Part shown: one piece after another, positions 7,564-16,218 of the stretch | Numbering within the stretch: position 1 is the first letter of the stretch | How the letters are laid out: each line of letters starts with the position of its first letter | Source of the DNA: Stigmatella ashevillena | Lineage (GTDB): Bacteria; Myxococcota; Myxococcia; Myxococcales; Myxococcaceae | Direction of reading: 5' to 3' | NCBI RefSeq assembly: GCF_028368975.1 | Contig: NZ_JAQNDM010000002.1 | Location: 2,366,007-2,430,006 of the forward strand | Length of the DNA stretch: 64,000 nucleotides | The notes under the pieces: model-generated | The model's database searches: none | What the model saw: only the letters and a program-made list of their open reading frames with translations | Told to the model about the DNA's origin: nothing | Translations under genes and position numbers: made by a program

Positions 7564-9105
7564 ATGAAGCTCTCGCTCGCCACGCGCATCTTCCTGGGCT
7601 ACGCCGTGGTGCTCGTCACCTTCGGGGCGGTGTCTCTGTTCAGCGTGGCGGAGCTGCACCGCAACCAGCAGGAGATCCGGCTCATCAGCCAGGGCTACCA
7701 ACAGCTCTCCCAAGATGCCGCGGCCCTGGAGACCTTCCACACCAACCAGATCAAGGACACGGAGCGGCTGCTGGACGAGGAGAGCGTGGAGACGCGCCGG
7801 GCCCTCATCCGGCTGGCCCGGGTGTACTACCCGCCCCTGATGGCCCAGCGCATGGCCTCCGCCCAGGGCAAGGCGCGGGAGGTGCTCTCGTTCGCCCCCT
7901 CTGGGGAGATGCCCTTCATCCGGGAGCTGGAGGCCCGCTTCGGGGAGCTGGAGGCACAGCATGCCAGCCACGGCCAGAAGGCCGAGGCCGTCTTCAGCGC
8001 CCTGAGCACGGAGAGCCCCAACCGGCAGCAGGTGGCCGAGCTCATCGCCGAGCTGCGGCAGATGGAAGCCACCATCGGACGGGAGCTGCGGGTGCTGCGC
8101 GCGGCCCTCGACAACCGCATCCGCGAGCGTGTGGACCGCGTCGAGGAGCGCGAGCGGGGCACGGGGCTGGCCATCATCATGCTCTCCCTGGTAGCCATCA
8201 TCGTGGGCCTGGGCGCCACCCTGCTCTCCGCGCGGACCCTGCGGCCCGTGCGCACCCTCATCGAGGGCGTCTCGCGCATTGGCCGGGGCGACTACAGCGC
8301 GCAACTCGGCGTGCAGGGCGAGGACGAGGTGGCGGTGCTGGCGCGGGAGTTCGACGCCATGGCCCGCTCCCTCCAAGCGCGCGAGTCCCAGCTCAAGGCG
8401 CAGGCCGAGGCGCTTGCCCGCGCCGAGCAGCTCGCCGCCGTGGGCCGCATCTCCGCCCAGGTCGCCCACGAGGTGCGCAACCCCCTGTCCTCCATCGGCC
8501 TCAACGTGGAGATGCTGGAGGATGCGCTGGCGCACGCCACCTTCACCACCCCCGAAGGGACGCGCGAGGCGAAGGACCTGCTGGCCGCGGTAACGCGCGA
8601 GGTGGACCGGCTCACCGACGTGACGGAGCAATACCTGCGCATGGCCCGCCCTCCCAACCCCACCCTGGTGGCCGAGGACGTCACCGAGGTGCTCGGCAGC
8701 CTGCTCGACTTCTCCCGGGAGGAGCTGGAGCGCGCGGGCGTCCAGGTGGTGCGTCACTTCGAGCCGGACACGCCCCTGGTGCTGGCCGACGAAGGGCAGC
8801 TGCGGCAGGTCTTCCTCAACCTGGTGCGCAACAGCCGGGAGGCCATGCCCGGCGGAGGCCGCCTCACGGTGACCATCCGGGGGCTGGACAAGGAAGTGGA
8901 GGTGTTCGTCCAGGACACGGGCCGCGGCATGCCGGAGCCGGTGCGCGAGCGCATCTTCGAGCCCTTCTTTTCCACCAAGGAAGGCGGCACCGGGCTGGGC
9001 CTCTCCGTCAGCCAGCAGATTCTGCAAGCCCACGGCGGCTCGCTTTCCTGCCTGAGTTCCCCCGGCCAAGGCACCACCTTCGTGTTAAGGCTTCCTCGCG
9101 CATGA
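7564..9105 (+). CDS. Membrane sensor histidine kinase
   Basis: A 513-residue two-component sensor. An N-terminal membrane segment (about residues 7-27, FLGYAVVLVTFGAVSLF) precedes a periplasmic helical sensor region (about 30-195), a second membrane segment (about 202-224), a HAMP linker and the kinase core. The H-box is AQVAHEVRNPLSSIG with phospho-accepting His302; the N-box is LNLVRNSREAMPGGG; the G boxes are DTGRGMP and GGTGLGLS. All catalytic motifs look intact. There is no receiver domain and no adjacent response regulator, so its partner is elsewhere. I used the ATG at 7564, just before the first membrane segment; a GTG lies one codon upstream. The stop overlaps the start of the next gene (ATGA), so the kinase and the M16 peptidase are probably translationally coupled, which hints at a shared envelope-stress role. 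Confidence 0.9.
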   Translation: MKLSLATRIFLGYAVVLVTFGAVSLFSVAELHRNQQEIRLISQGYQQLSQDAAALETFHTNQIKDTERLLDEESVETRRALIRLARVYYPPLMAQRMASAQGKAREVLSFAPSGEMPFIRELEARFGELEAQHASHGQKAEAVFSALSTESPNRQQVAELIAELRQMEATIGRELRVLRAALDNRIRERVDRVEERERGTGLAIIMLSLVAIIVGLGATLLSARTLRPVRTLIEGVSRIGRGDYSAQLGVQGEDEVAVLAREFDAMARSLQARESQLKAQAEALARAEQLAAVGRISAQVAHEVRNPLSSIGLNVEMLEDALAHATFTTPEGTREAKDLLAAVTREVDRLTDVTEQYLRMARPPNPTLVAEDVTEVLGSLLDFSREELERAGVQVVRHFEPDTPLVLADEGQLRQVFLNLVRNSREAMPGGGRLTVTIRGLDKEVEVFVQDTGRGMPEPVRERIFEPFFSTKEGGTGLGLSVSQQILQAHGGSLSCLSSPGQGTTFVLRLPRA

Positions 9106-10427
9106 GCTTTACACCCCTTCGGGACGTGCTGCCCTCTGGGCTCCGCGTCGTCACCATCGAGACGCCCCACCTGCACACCGCACTGCTGTCGGTGTACGTG
9201 CGCACGGGCAGCCGCCACGAAACGCCCCAGAACAACGGCGTCAGCCACTTCCTGGAGCACCTCTTCTTCCGGGGCAGCGACGGCTGGCCGGACACGGTGA
9301 AGATGAACGCCGCCGTGGAGGAGGTGGGGGGCAACCTCAATGGCGTCACCACCCGGGACCACGGCTACTACTACACGCCCCTCCACCCGGACCACCTGGC
9401 CGTGGGCATGAACATCATCGGGGACATGCTCACCCGCCCCCGCCTCACGGACATGGAGGTGGAGCGGCAGATCATCCTCGAGGAGATGCTGGACGAGGTG
9501 GACGACAAGGGCCGGGACATCGACATCGACAACCTGTCCAAGCGCCTGCTCTTCCCGGACCATCCGCTGGCGCTGAAGATCGCGGGCACGCGCGAGTCCG
9601 TCTCCCGGTTGACCCACGCGCAGGTGCTCGAGCACTTCGCCCGCCACTACGTCGCCGGCAACATCGTGGTGACGGCGGCGGGCCGGGTGCGGCACACCGA
9701 GGTGATGGCCCTGGCCGAGCGCGCATTCGCCCGCCTTCCTCAGGGCCCCGCGACCACCGAGGAGACGCCGCTGCCCACCTCGCCGGGCCCGCGCCTCCAT
9801 TTCGTCACCCACGACGAGTCCCAGACCGAGTTCCGGCTCAACTTCCGCATCGTGCCGGAGCACCACGAGGACTTCCCCGCCCTGCAGATCATCCGCCGGG
9901 TGTTGGACGACGGCCTGTCCTCGCGCCTGCCCTTCGAAATCGTCGAGAAGCGTGGCCTCGCGTACTCTCTCAACGCCTCGCTGGATGCCTTTCACGATGC
10001 GGGGGTGTTCGAGATCGACGCGGCCTGCGCTCCGGAGAAGGCCTCCCTGGTGGTGGAAGAGGTGCTGCGCGTGCTGGGCACGCTGTGCACGGACCTCGTC
10101 TCCGATGAGGAGCTGACGCGCGCCAAGCGCCGACACCGGATGCTGCTGGAGTTCGCCCAGGACTCGCCTGGAGAGCTGGCTGGCTGGTTCGGCGGCACGG
10201 AGCTCTTCCGCAGGCCCGAGTCCTTCAGCCGCCGCGCGGACATGGTGGACGCCCAGAGCGCGCAGCACGTGCGCGAGGTGGCGCGGCACTACTTCGCCCG
10301 GGAAAACCTCACCGTGGTGGCGGTGGGCCAGCGCAAGGGCTCTCAGGCCCTCCAACGCGTGGTGCAGGACGCGGAGGCGCTGCCCACGGCCGCCGCTTCC
10401 ACGCTCACCGGCCGCCGCGCAGGATGA
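9102..10427 (+). CDS. M16 family zinc metallopeptidase (processing-peptidase type)
   Basis: A 441-residue M16B-type peptidase resembling PqqL and mitochondrial processing peptidase beta subunits. The inverted zinc motif HFLEH is at residues 49-53 (zinc-ligand histidines 49 and 53, catalytic Glu52). The distal zinc-ligand glutamate lies in the ERQIILEEMLDEVDD segment around residues 125-135. The C-terminal half carries the EKRGLAYSLNAS segment with the conserved Arg/Tyr substrate-binding pattern, so both homologous halves are present. No signal peptide is evident, so a cytoplasmic location is likely. Its ATG overlaps the stop of the upstream sensor kinase. Its last 23 bases overlap the 3' end of the convergent TPR lipoprotein gene. 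Confidence 0.9.
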   Translation: MSFTPLRDVLPSGLRVVTIETPHLHTALLSVYVRTGSRHETPQNNGVSHFLEHLFFRGSDGWPDTVKMNAAVEEVGGNLNGVTTRDHGYYYTPLHPDHLAVGMNIIGDMLTRPRLTDMEVERQIILEEMLDEVDDKGRDIDIDNLSKRLLFPDHPLALKIAGTRESVSRLTHAQVLEHFARHYVAGNIVVTAAGRVRHTEVMALAERAFARLPQGPATTEETPLPTSPGPRLHFVTHDESQTEFRLNFRIVPEHHEDFPALQIIRRVLDDGLSSRLPFEIVEKRGLAYSLNASLDAFHDAGVFEIDAACAPEKASLVVEEVLRVLGTLCTDLVSDEELTRAKRRHRMLLEFAQDSPGELAGWFGGTELFRRPESFSRRADMVDAQSAQHVREVARHYFARENLTVVAVGQRKGSQALQRVVQDAEALPTAAASTLTGRRAG

Positions 10428-11727
10428 TGGGGCCCTTGGGCTTCTTCTTCTTCGGCATCGCGTCGGTGAGGGCGGCCTTGATGGAGACGTAGGTCGGATT
10501 GCCCGGCTCACGCGCCAGCGCCTCGTCGATGAGCTTGCGGCCCCGCTCCAGGTGGATCTTGCTCTCCGCGTACATCTGGGCCAGCGCCACCTTCTCCTCG
10601 AGCGAGGCCTCCCCGATGAAGTGGATCTGCTCCAGGGAGGTCATCGCATCCATCTTGCGGCCCGCATCCCGGTGGATCCGCCACATGCGCGAGAGCGCCG
10701 GCGCGAACCGGGGATCCGAGCTCAGGGCATAGCTGTAGTTCTCCACTGCGCCCGCCTTGTCCCCTTGCGCTTCCAGCGCCCGCGCCCGGACATAGAGCGC
10801 TCGCGGAAAGCGGGACCGGAGCCGCAACACCTTTTCCACCAGCGCCTGGGCCTCCTTGTTCTGACCCAGCAGGAGCTTCGTCTCGGCCAGCATCGCCAGC
10901 GCCTCCACGCTGGTGGGCTCCGCCGCGACGAGCTGGGTAAGCACCGCGTCGGCCTCCGCGGGGCGCTCCAGCCGGTTGAGGATGCGCGCGCGCAGCAGGA
11001 TGACCTCGGGCCGCGCCGCGTCCTCCTCCGAGAGCGACAGGAGGTCCTGCTCCGCCTCCGACACGAAGCCACTGTTGAGGAAGTAGCGCACGCGGAGCAT
11101 CCGCGCTTCCATCAGTCCGGGGTTCTCGGTGATGAGCCGGTCCATCAGCCGGGCGGCCAACAGCTCGTCCCCCTTGAGCAGGAGGATCTCCGCCTCCACC
11201 ACCTTGGCATCCGCGTCGTCCGGCCGCTGCTTCTGGATGGGCTCCAGTGACTTGAAGGCCGCCTCCAGACTCCCCTGGCGGGCTTGCAGCCGGGCCAGCG
11301 AGAGCAACTCGGGGTCCGTGAGCTGCTGGGCGTCGCGCAGCACCACCAGCGTGGCGATGGCCTGCTCGACGTGGCCTCCGCGCCGGTAGAGCTCCGCCAT
11401 CTGCTTCTGGATGGTGGGATCCTCTCCCGGCGCAATGGCCTCGGCCTCCTTGAGGGCCAGGATCGCCGGCCCCTCGTTCCCAGCGACGCGGTAGGCCTCC
11501 GCCAGCAGCAGCAGCGGATCGATCGCCTCGGAGCGCAGGTTGGCCGCCTCGCGGAAGGAGCGAGCCGCCCGCTCGGGCTGGTGGGCCGCCATCAAGGTGC
11601 GCCCTTCGGCGAGCTTGCCTTCATAGCCCTCCGTCCGCGCCTGCACGGCGGCCATCTCCGGGTCCTTGCAGGCAAGCGGGAGGAGCAGAGACAGGGCGGG
11701 GGTCAACCAAAGAATTCTCAAACGCAT
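10405..11727 (-). CDS. TPR-repeat lipoprotein
   Basis: A 440-residue lipoprotein. The N-terminus MRLRILWLTPALSLLLPLAC is a lipoprotein signal with lipobox LPLAC (Cys20). From about residue 35 to 420 the sequence is a series of tetratricopeptide repeats, seen as recurring pairs of helices with Leu/Ala/Tyr positions, for example DPLLLLAEAYRVAGNEGPAI and PEVILLRARILNRLERPAEA. The tail is basic and rich in lysine (KKKKPKG). TPR lipoproteins act as scaffolds for outer membrane or secretion complexes; no specific partner is indicated here. The stop lies 23 bases inside the convergent peptidase gene. The start is close to the divergent small gene at 11768. Confidence 0.87.
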   Translation of the reverse strand: MRLRILWLTPALSLLLPLACKDPEMAAVQARTEGYEGKLAEGRTLMAAHQPERAARSFREAANLRSEAIDPLLLLAEAYRVAGNEGPAILALKEAEAIAPGEDPTIQKQMAELYRRGGHVEQAIATLVVLRDAQQLTDPELLSLARLQARQGSLEAAFKSLEPIQKQRPDDADAKVVEAEILLLKGDELLAARLMDRLITENPGLMEARMLRVRYFLNSGFVSEAEQDLLSLSEEDAARPEVILLRARILNRLERPAEADAVLTQLVAAEPTSVEALAMLAETKLLLGQNKEAQALVEKVLRLRSRFPRALYVRARALEAQGDKAGAVENYSYALSSDPRFAPALSRMWRIHRDAGRKMDAMTSLEQIHFIGEASLEEKVALAQMYAESKIHLERGRKLIDEALAREPGNPTYVSIKAALTDAMPKKKKPKGPIILRGGR

Positions 11728-11767
11728 CGCTGAGCCAGAGGGTACCGGATGTTATCCTCTCCCGTCG

Positions 11768-12115
11768 ATGGACCCCTTTGTCCGGCGCCTCGTTGAGAGG
11801 CTGCATGATCCCACCCGGCCGCTTTCGCGCAACCGCCACTTCCACACCTTCGATACCCCCGAAGGCCGGTCCGCGCTGAAAGTCTCCCGCCGCCTCAAGA
11901 GCCTGCAGCGGGACATCCTCTCCTGCTACCAGGAGGGCCACCGGCCCCGCTTCTTCCGCCATGTGGGCCCCGAGGGGGAAACCCGCATCGAGCTGCTCAT
12001 GGAGCGCATCCAGGGGCGGCGTGTCTCTCACCTTCAGGACGCGGAGTTTGAGTTGCTTGCTCAGCTGCCAGGGGTGCGTGAGGCTTTGGAAGAGATTCTC
12101 GAACCGGCTGCTTGA
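11768..12115 (+). CDS. Conserved-looking small protein of unknown function
   Basis: A 115-residue soluble protein that I do not recognise. The sequence is charged and compositionally ordinary: MDPFVRRLVERLHDPTRP at the N-terminus, a central region with EGRSALKVSRRLKSLQRDIL and ETRIELLMERIQGRRVSH, and a C-terminal helix FELLAQLPGVREALEEILE. There are no membrane segments, cysteine pairs or catalytic motifs. Codon use matches the neighbours, which supports a real gene. The ATG at 11768 is chosen because upstream in-frame sequence overlaps the divergent lipoprotein gene; the ribosome site is weak. The next gene begins 24 bases after its stop, so the two may be co-transcribed. Confidence 0.65.
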   Translation: MDPFVRRLVERLHDPTRPLSRNRHFHTFDTPEGRSALKVSRRLKSLQRDILSCYQEGHRPRFFRHVGPEGETRIELLMERIQGRRVSHLQDAEFELLAQLPGVREALEEILEPAA

Positions 12116-12139
12116 ACGAATTTTCCATTGAGGGTGCCC

Positions 12140-12811
12140 GTGGAACCAACGGTCCGCGTCCGTGTGAAGGTGTGCTGCATCATGTCCGAGGAGGAGGCCC
12201 GGCTCGCCGTGCGCCACGGGGCCGCGGCGCTGGGGCTCGTGTCGCGGATGCCGAGTGGCCCGGGGGTCATCTCCGAGGAGCGCATCGCGCAGATTGCCGC
12301 GAAGGTTCCGCCGCCCGTGGGCACGTTCCTGCTCTCCTCCTCCACGGAGGTGGAGGCGCTGGTGGAGGAGCACCGGCGCACGCGAACGAACACCTTGCAG
12401 CTCGTGGACAGTCTTCCCCCCGGAAATCTCCAGCGCTTGCGCGAGGCACTGCCCGGGGTGCGGCTGGTTCAAGTCATCCACGTCACGGGCCCTGCCTCCG
12501 TCGATGAAGCGCTCTCGGTGGCGCCGTGGGTGGATGCGCTGTTGCTCGACAGTGGCAACCCCACCCTGGCGGTGAAGGAGCTGGGCGGCACGGGACGGGT
12601 GCACGACTGGGAGGTCAGCCGGCGCATCCGCGAGCAGGCGCCCATTCCCGTCTTCCTCGCGGGGGGCCTGCGTCCAGAGAACGTGCTGGAAGCGGTGCGC
12701 CAGGTCGGCCCTTATGGCCTGGACATCTGCTCCGGCCTGAGGACCCAAGGCCTGCTCGACGAGGACAAGGTCTCCCGCTTCTTCCGCGCGCTGGACACGC
12801 TCGCCGCGTGA
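12140..12811 (+). CDS. Phosphoribosylanthranilate isomerase-like protein (TrpF family)
   Basis: A 223-residue TIM-barrel protein of the TrpF family, which isomerises phosphoribosylanthranilate in tryptophan synthesis. The N-terminal KVCCIMSEEEARLAV matches the family KICG(I/L)T region, with the catalytic cysteine kept but the following glycine replaced by cysteine. The catalytic aspartate region reads LLLDSGNP and is followed by the GGTGRVHDW loop and FLAGGLRPENV phosphate-binding segment. GLDICSGLRTQG replaces the usual DVSSGVE segment. No other trp gene is nearby, so this may be a paralogue with another substrate or the only TrpF copy. The GTG at 12140 is preferred because GAGGG lies just upstream; TTG at 12128 and GTG at 12134 are alternatives. 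Confidence 0.75.
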   Translation: MEPTVRVRVKVCCIMSEEEARLAVRHGAAALGLVSRMPSGPGVISEERIAQIAAKVPPPVGTFLLSSSTEVEALVEEHRRTRTNTLQLVDSLPPGNLQRLREALPGVRLVQVIHVTGPASVDEALSVAPWVDALLLDSGNPTLAVKELGGTGRVHDWEVSRRIREQAPIPVFLAGGLRPENVLEAVRQVGPYGLDICSGLRTQGLLDEDKVSRFFRALDTLAA

Positions 12812-12815
12812 GGCC

Positions 12816-14315
12816 TCACGCGAACGAGGCGGAGACGCGCGGCTCCGGCTCCGTTCCTGGCAGCACGGGCGTCGGGCTCAAGGCCTGGATGAGCAGGCTG
12901 CGCAGGGCCTCGGTCAGGTCATCTCCTTGCGCGAGGACCCCCGCGGGGGCGCCCTGGAGCTTCTCCGGCACGGTCTCGCCCACCACCACCACCGGGACGC
13001 GGATCTCCCACGCCAGGTAGCTGGCCAACCGGACCGCCGCTTCCGAGGCATCCATCAACAGCGCCCCCACCGCCCCCGCGCTGAAGGGACGCCACAGGGG
13101 CCGCGCCGCCTCGGCGGGGGGCAGCACACAGAAGTCCAGGTGAAGCACCTCGCTCAGCTCCAGGTGTCCCAGCGTTCCGAAACCGCTCTTCACCGCCGAG
13201 GGCTCCGCCGAGACCGCCGACAGCCCGGGAAGGCGCGCGAACAGCCGCCGAGCCACCGCCGGGCCATTGCCGCAAACGAACACCTTCGCGGTCACCACCT
13301 TCAAGGGGGACTTGCCCCGAAGCACCCGGCTGCGCAGCGAATGCATCTCCGCGGGCCCCAACAGCGGGCCACTGCCCTCGCCCCCTTCCTCCTCCGCCAC
13401 CCGGGCCACGCCCTTCTGCATCAGCGTGGTGAGGACTCCGAGCACTTCCAGGTCCGTGGCCGGCGCCAGGTCCAGCACTTCCCCCATGGCGCGCGGTTGG
13501 CGCAGCAGATCCACCACCTGGGCCGTCACCGGGTGCTGATCCTGCGGCAGGTCCGCGTCCGGGGCGATCATCAGCCGCGTGGTGCGCGCGGGCAACGCGG
13601 GCATCAACCGGTTTACCTCGTCGGCTTGCCGCATCCCCTCCAGCAAGGCGTCGTCCATGCCACGGGTGATGCGCGCGCGCGCGGTGCTCGAGCCCGGCGC
13701 GAAGGTGAACGTGCCTTCCGACCAGGCCAACAGCCGGAACAGGGCCTTCTCGCCCTCGACCCGTCCCAGCCGCGCGTTCGCCGGCCGCCCATCGGCGACG
13801 GTGATTTCTCCGCGCTCGTTGCCGCGCTCCAGGTTCAGCTTCCCGCTGCGCTTGTTCATCCCGAGGATCTGCATCAGATCCGGGATGCCCAGCTGACTCA
13901 GGGAGCCTTCGATTTCCTGATTGTCGCTCTTGAGGTCCTTGGCGGCCTCGGTGCGGCGGAAGATGTGCTCGATGCGGCTGAGCACCTCATCCAGGTTGAA
14001 GGGCTTCTTGAGGTGGGCCGCCAGCCGCAGGCCGCGCAACCGGTCCACATCCAGGTTGGTGGTGGTGAGCACCACCGGGATGTCCTCCGTGCGCGGGTTG
14101 GTGCGCAGGATTTGGATGAAGGTGCGCGCCTCCAGCAGCTTGCACCCCTCGTCGAACAACGCCAGGTCTGGGTGGCGCAACACGCAGATCTCCAGCGCGC
14201 GCGCGCCATCCGGCGCGTAGTGCACCTGGTAGCCCTTCTGACGCAGGGCACGTGAGAGCATCCGGACCGCGTCGAGGTCGGGGTCTGCGATGAGGATCTT
14301 CCGGACCGGGGCCAC
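12816..14315 (-). CDS. Response regulator with DUF4388 (PATAN) and degenerate GTPase-like C-terminus
   Basis: A 499-residue cytoplasmic protein. Residues 1-120 are a receiver domain with acidic pocket D11/D13, phospho-acceptor D55 (LALFDEG) and Lys in the HLKKPF segment. A DUF4388/PATAN-type domain follows (about 133-235, GSLSQLGIPDLMQILGMNKR and GKLNLERG). The region from about 335 onward begins PLKVVTAKVFVCGNGPAVA and continues like a Ras-type fold (GHLELSEVLHLDFCV, VPVVVVGE) but the P-loop Lys-Thr/Ser is missing. In related myxobacterial proteins this region resembles MglA-like small GTPases, so here it may be an inactive GTPase relic. It is the downstream gene of a pair with the response regulator at 14332, separated by 16 bp. 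GTG start. Confidence 0.83.
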   Translation of the reverse strand: MAPVRKILIADPDLDAVRMLSRALRQKGYQVHYAPDGARALEICVLRHPDLALFDEGCKLLEARTFIQILRTNPRTEDIPVVLTTTNLDVDRLRGLRLAAHLKKPFNLDEVLSRIEHIFRRTEAAKDLKSDNQEIEGSLSQLGIPDLMQILGMNKRSGKLNLERGNERGEITVADGRPANARLGRVEGEKALFRLLAWSEGTFTFAPGSSTARARITRGMDDALLEGMRQADEVNRLMPALPARTTRLMIAPDADLPQDQHPVTAQVVDLLRQPRAMGEVLDLAPATDLEVLGVLTTLMQKGVARVAEEEGGEGSGPLLGPAEMHSLRSRVLRGKSPLKVVTAKVFVCGNGPAVARRLFARLPGLSAVSAEPSAVKSGFGTLGHLELSEVLHLDFCVLPPAEAARPLWRPFSAGAVGALLMDASEAAVRLASYLAWEIRVPVVVVGETVPEKLQGAPAGVLAQGDDLTEALRSLLIQALSPTPVLPGTEPEPRVSASFA

Positions 14316-14331
14316 GGTGCGCGCTCGCTAG

Positions 14332-16182
14332 CTAGTAGGGTTGCAGGTCGTACTCCGCCTGCAACTTGGAGATGAGCCCGTCCACCACCGCGGTGTCCGA
14401 GGAATGGAAGCCCCACGTCGCCCCCTTCCCACGCCGCTGGATGAGCGCGTAGGAGGCGTGTTCGGAGAGCCAGAAGAGGAACTCGTGCCGGGCCACCCGG
14501 TCGTCCCCTTCCAGGAACACCGGCATCAGCGCGGGGTGCGACTCCATGTCCACCCGGCGGCCCAGCAGGTAGATGCGGGAGGCCAGCTCCGGGGGCGCCG
14601 ACTCGAGCCCCGCGGCGATGGGCAGATCCGAGCGAATCTCCGGCCCCCCCACGTACAGCAGGCCACGCGAGCCAGGATCCCTCATCAGCTCGCGGGCGAT
14701 CTCCGCCTGGAGCTCATCGAAGAGGACATCCGCCACCTTGCCCCGGCGCGAGGGCTCCGCGCGCTCGTCCGTGGGCAGCTTGGGGCTCGTGGGGCTGCCC
14801 AGCAACAACTCCACTTCGTCCCAGAAGGGCAGCCCTTCGAGCAGCAGCCGCCGCTGGAGCGAGGCGCGCCGCTCGTCCATGCGCCGCCGGCAGCGGTGCA
14901 CCAGCTCGTCGAAGTCCTCGCCGTCCTTGGGGAAGGTGCCCGCGCCGCCCACCAGCGCCAGCGGCAGCTTCGCGTCGACTTCCTGCACGTCCGTCTCGTT
15001 GCGCACCGCCGCGGTCGCCCGGCGCACAAACATCAGCGCGCCGAAGAAGTCCGTCTCCGGCAAGAGCAGGTAGAACTCCTGGTCGCTCGCCTTGGCGATG
15101 ACGTCCGAGTCCCGGATGATGCGCGAGAGCGCCCGGATGATGCCGCGCACCGCCTTCTTGGCCTCCGCCGCGCCCAGCCGCGCCCGCACCAGGGGCAGGT
15201 TGTCGATGCTGAACGTCAGCAGCGAGAACGTCCGTCCATAGCGCCGCGCCTTGTAGATCTCCTTGGAGGCGTAGTCGGTGAAGTAGCTGAGGTTGTAGGC
15301 GGCGGTGTCGCGATCCCTCAGGCCCAGGCGCTGGAGCGCCAGCATCCGTCGGCCGTTCTTCACCCCCACCGCCGCGAAGTCGCCGATCACCCGGGCCTGG
15401 CGCACGTGCTCATGCTGGAACTCGCCGCCGAGCGGATCCGAGAGCTGCGCCAGCCCCATGAGCTCCCCAGCGGCGATGAGCGGCACGTACAGCACCGGCG
15501 AGCGCTCCTCACGCACGCGCCACGGGGCCGCCTCGCGCAAGCGCGCGGCGAGCGGCCCCTCGGGGCGCAGCTTCTCCACGAGGAACTGCCGGTCGAGCAG
15601 CCCGCGGTATGCGCGCAACACCAGGTCTCCCCGGTCATCCACCACCCACAAGGCCGCGCTCTGGGCGTCGCACACGGCGGCCAGGTCCGCGATGACGCGC
15701 TCCTGCAAGCCCTCCAGGTCCGGGTACGACAGGAACTCCAGGCAGCGCCGGTGCAGGTTGTGGTCCCGGGCGAACTCGAAGTTCTCGTCTCGCAACTGGC
15801 TGCGCTCCTGGCGCAAGGCCACCCGTTGCAGGGCCCGGTCCACCGCGAGAAACAGATCCGCCTCCTCGATGGGCTTGGTGAGGCAGTCGGCCGCCCCGGC
15901 GCGCAGCGCCATCTCCGAGCCCTTCACGTCCGGCCGGTGGCTGACGAGGAGCACCTCCTGCTCCGGATCCAGCTCGCGCAGCCGCGCCGTGAGCGCGAAC
16001 CCATCCAGCCCCGGCATCACCACATCGGTGATGATGAGATCGAACCGCGTGAGGGCCACCTCCTCCAGCGCCCGCATGCCGTCCTCCACCGCGACGACGC
16101 GGTAGTCCCGGCGCGAGAGCAGATCCTTCACGAACTCGCGGAAGAAGAGATCGTCATCGACAACGAGGATGGGGGCGGCCAC
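14332..16182 (-). CDS. Response regulator with GAF and degenerate GGDEF domains
   Basis: A 616-residue cytoplasmic signalling protein. Residues 1-120 form a receiver with VVDDD acidic residues, phospho-acceptor D53 (LIITDVVMPGLDG) and the TKP lysine. A GAF-like domain follows (about 140-290, AALWVVDDRGDLVLRAYRG and VLYVPLIAAGELMGLAQL). A GGDEF-like domain (about 300-430) has the fold signature YNLSYFTDYASKEIYKARR, but the active-site loop reads KASDQEF in place of GGDEF. It should not make cyclic di-GMP. The C-terminal 180 residues match no domain I can name. GTG start at 16182. The pair with 12816 suggests one phosphorelay output pathway; no histidine kinase is adjacent. Confidence 0.85.
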   Translation of the reverse strand: MAAPILVVDDDLFFREFVKDLLSRRDYRVVAVEDGMRALEEVALTRFDLIITDVVMPGLDGFALTARLRELDPEQEVLLVSHRPDVKGSEMALRAGAADCLTKPIEEADLFLAVDRALQRVALRQERSQLRDENFEFARDHNLHRRCLEFLSYPDLEGLQERVIADLAAVCDAQSAALWVVDDRGDLVLRAYRGLLDRQFLVEKLRPEGPLAARLREAAPWRVREERSPVLYVPLIAAGELMGLAQLSDPLGGEFQHEHVRQARVIGDFAAVGVKNGRRMLALQRLGLRDRDTAAYNLSYFTDYASKEIYKARRYGRTFSLLTFSIDNLPLVRARLGAAEAKKAVRGIIRALSRIIRDSDVIAKASDQEFYLLLPETDFFGALMFVRRATAAVRNETDVQEVDAKLPLALVGGAGTFPKDGEDFDELVHRCRRRMDERRASLQRRLLLEGLPFWDEVELLLGSPTSPKLPTDERAEPSRRGKVADVLFDELQAEIARELMRDPGSRGLLYVGGPEIRSDLPIAAGLESAPPELASRIYLLGRRVDMESHPALMPVFLEGDDRVARHEFLFWLSEHASYALIQRRGKGATWGFHSSDTAVVDGLISKLQAEYDLQPY

Positions 16183-16218
16183 GAAGCAGGTCCACTCGGG
16201 TACGAGGAAGCCGAAAGG

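Noticed and set aside
6460-9069. 869-codon minus-strand frame across the propeller lipoprotein and sensor kinase genes
   Set aside because: It overlaps the sensor kinase antisense and the lipoprotein in the wrong frame, with no family motif.
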